A DNA stretch of 5,223 bases from Methanoculleus sp. (GTDB lineage: Archaea; Halobacteriota; Methanomicrobia; Methanomicrobiales; Methanoculleaceae), in the NCBI GenBank assembly GCA_023230425.1, contig JALNXI010000158.1, forward strand, positions 1 to 5,223. Direction: 5' to 3'. The notes under the pieces were generated by a model. That model was not told the origin of the DNA, made no database searches, and was given only the letters and a program-made list of their open reading frames with translations. The position numbers and the translations under genes are program-made. Below are positions 4,775-5,223 of the stretch, piece after piece (within the stretch, counting starts at the first letter, position 1; every line of letters begins with the position of its first letter).

Positions 4775-5223
4775 TGCTTTCTCCTCCGTTCGATGATGAA
4801 GTATGCCGCTCCGATGAGCAGGGCCGCGCCCACGCCGGCGGCGATGAGCGGAGATGAGAGAGATGGCGATGCGCCTGTTGCAGCAGGCGTATCGGAGACG
4901 GCAGCGGTGGCGGTGCTTGCGGGGAGATCCTGTGCCACAGGCGCCGCCGTGACCGTCAGCAGGCCGAAGACCGAGAGGCCGCCGGATGAGACCGCCTCGA
5001 AGACCAGGTTCCCGTCTCCATCGGTTTTAATAAGCCGGGTATCGAGTATCTCGTACGTGCCGTCCTCTGCAGACCGTGCGATCCTGACGGCATCCATGCC
5101 ACCGTGCTTTTCCACCCATGTGGGGCTTACGGTCATCCTGATCACCGCTCCGGCGATATCTTCGCCGTTCTCCAGGTTGGTCCGCGTGACGATCATGGCA
5201 TAGGCAAGAGCGTCGATCTCTTC
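4771..5223 (-). CDS. PGF-pre-PGF domain surface protein, C-terminal part (5' end outside window)
   Basis: The frame is open to the right edge, so only the last 150 residues are seen; the ATG at 5196 is probably internal, because the nine codons before it (EEIDALAYA) continue the domain. Visible residues 1 to about 94 match the PGF-pre-PGF pattern of archaeal surface proteins: TNLENGEDIAGAVIRMTV, then the P-x-W-x-E-x-H strand (PTWVEKHG), VRIARSAEDGTYEILDTRL and the closing SSGGLSVFGLLTV, which corresponds to the usual 'pGfSpFai'. An Ala/Thr/Ser/Pro-rich stalk follows (about 95-123), then a membrane helix (about 124-144) and a basic RRRK tail. This makes it an exported, membrane-anchored protein, but what its N-terminal part binds cannot be told. 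Unusually for the family, no PGF tripeptide precedes the final helix. Its stop overlaps the start of the BtuF-fusion gene by four bases (ATGA), and its last codons contain that gene's Shine-Dalgarno site, so the two are translationally coupled. Confidence 0.82.
   Translation of the reverse strand, partial: EEIDALAYAMIVTRTNLENGEDIAGAVIRMTVSPTWVEKHGGMDAVRIARSAEDGTYEILDTRLIKTDGDGNLVFEAVSSGGLSVFGLLTVTAAPVAQDLPASTATAAVSDTPAATGASPSLSSPLIAAGVGAALLIGAAYFIIERRRKQ
4781..4787 (-). promoter_or_regulatory. Strong Shine-Dalgarno site of the BtuF-fusion gene (GGAGGAG)
   Basis: On the - strand GGAGGAG lies six bases upstream of the ATG at 4774, inside the RRRK codons of the preceding gene. It fixes the start of the 656-residue protein and supports translational coupling through the ATGA overlap. 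Confidence 0.75.

Noticed and set aside
5194..5223. Treating the ATG at 5196 as the start of a complete 141-residue protein
   Set aside because: The upstream codons to the edge are open and continue the PGF-pre-PGF domain, and no signal peptide follows this ATG, which a surface protein would need.

Overview
The window looks like a high-GC methanogenic archaeon, most probably of the order Methanomicrobiales (Methanoculleus-like). This rests on a PGF-pre-PGF surface domain, a PGF-CTERM archaeosortase signal, Thr/Pro-rich 'PTATPT' linkers before C-terminal anchors, and Shine-Dalgarno sites of the GGAGG/GGTG type. The genus is inferred from style, not from a marker gene. The window is almost entirely coding: six genes, two of them cut by the window edges, with no RNA gene, mobile element or CRISPR array seen and no gene-free stretch above 20 bases.

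Left part, + strand (1-913): the C-terminal part of an EcfT-type transmembrane protein of an energy-coupling-factor transporter is followed 6 bases later, in the same reading frame, by a 141-residue protein that I do not recognise functionally. 

Right part, - strand (918-5223), read right to left: the C-terminus of a PGF-pre-PGF surface protein (4-base ATGA overlap with the next gene); a 656-residue exported fusion of a prenyltransferase/squalene-cyclase-like alpha/alpha repeat domain, a Thr/Pro linker, a BtuF-like substrate-binding domain and a PGF-CTERM tail; 16 bases later a 378-residue exported, membrane-anchored beta-propeller; and then, with an 8-base overlap, a 246-residue cytoplasmic TIM-barrel enzyme of the xylose isomerase/endonuclease IV superfamily. 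The spacing implies one transcript whose promoter lies beyond the right edge. The two blocks converge with only four bases between their stop codons.

Together, the first three - strand genes look like a cell-surface capture or adhesion module built around a corrinoid- or metal-chelate-binding protein. The EcfT gene next door makes a link to vitamin or metal uptake tempting, but no transporter ATPase or BtuC-type permease lies in the window, so this remains inference. The most notable item is the fusion of an alpha/alpha toroid domain to a BtuF-like domain, which recalls the alpha-barrel domain of animal intrinsic factor and transcobalamin.
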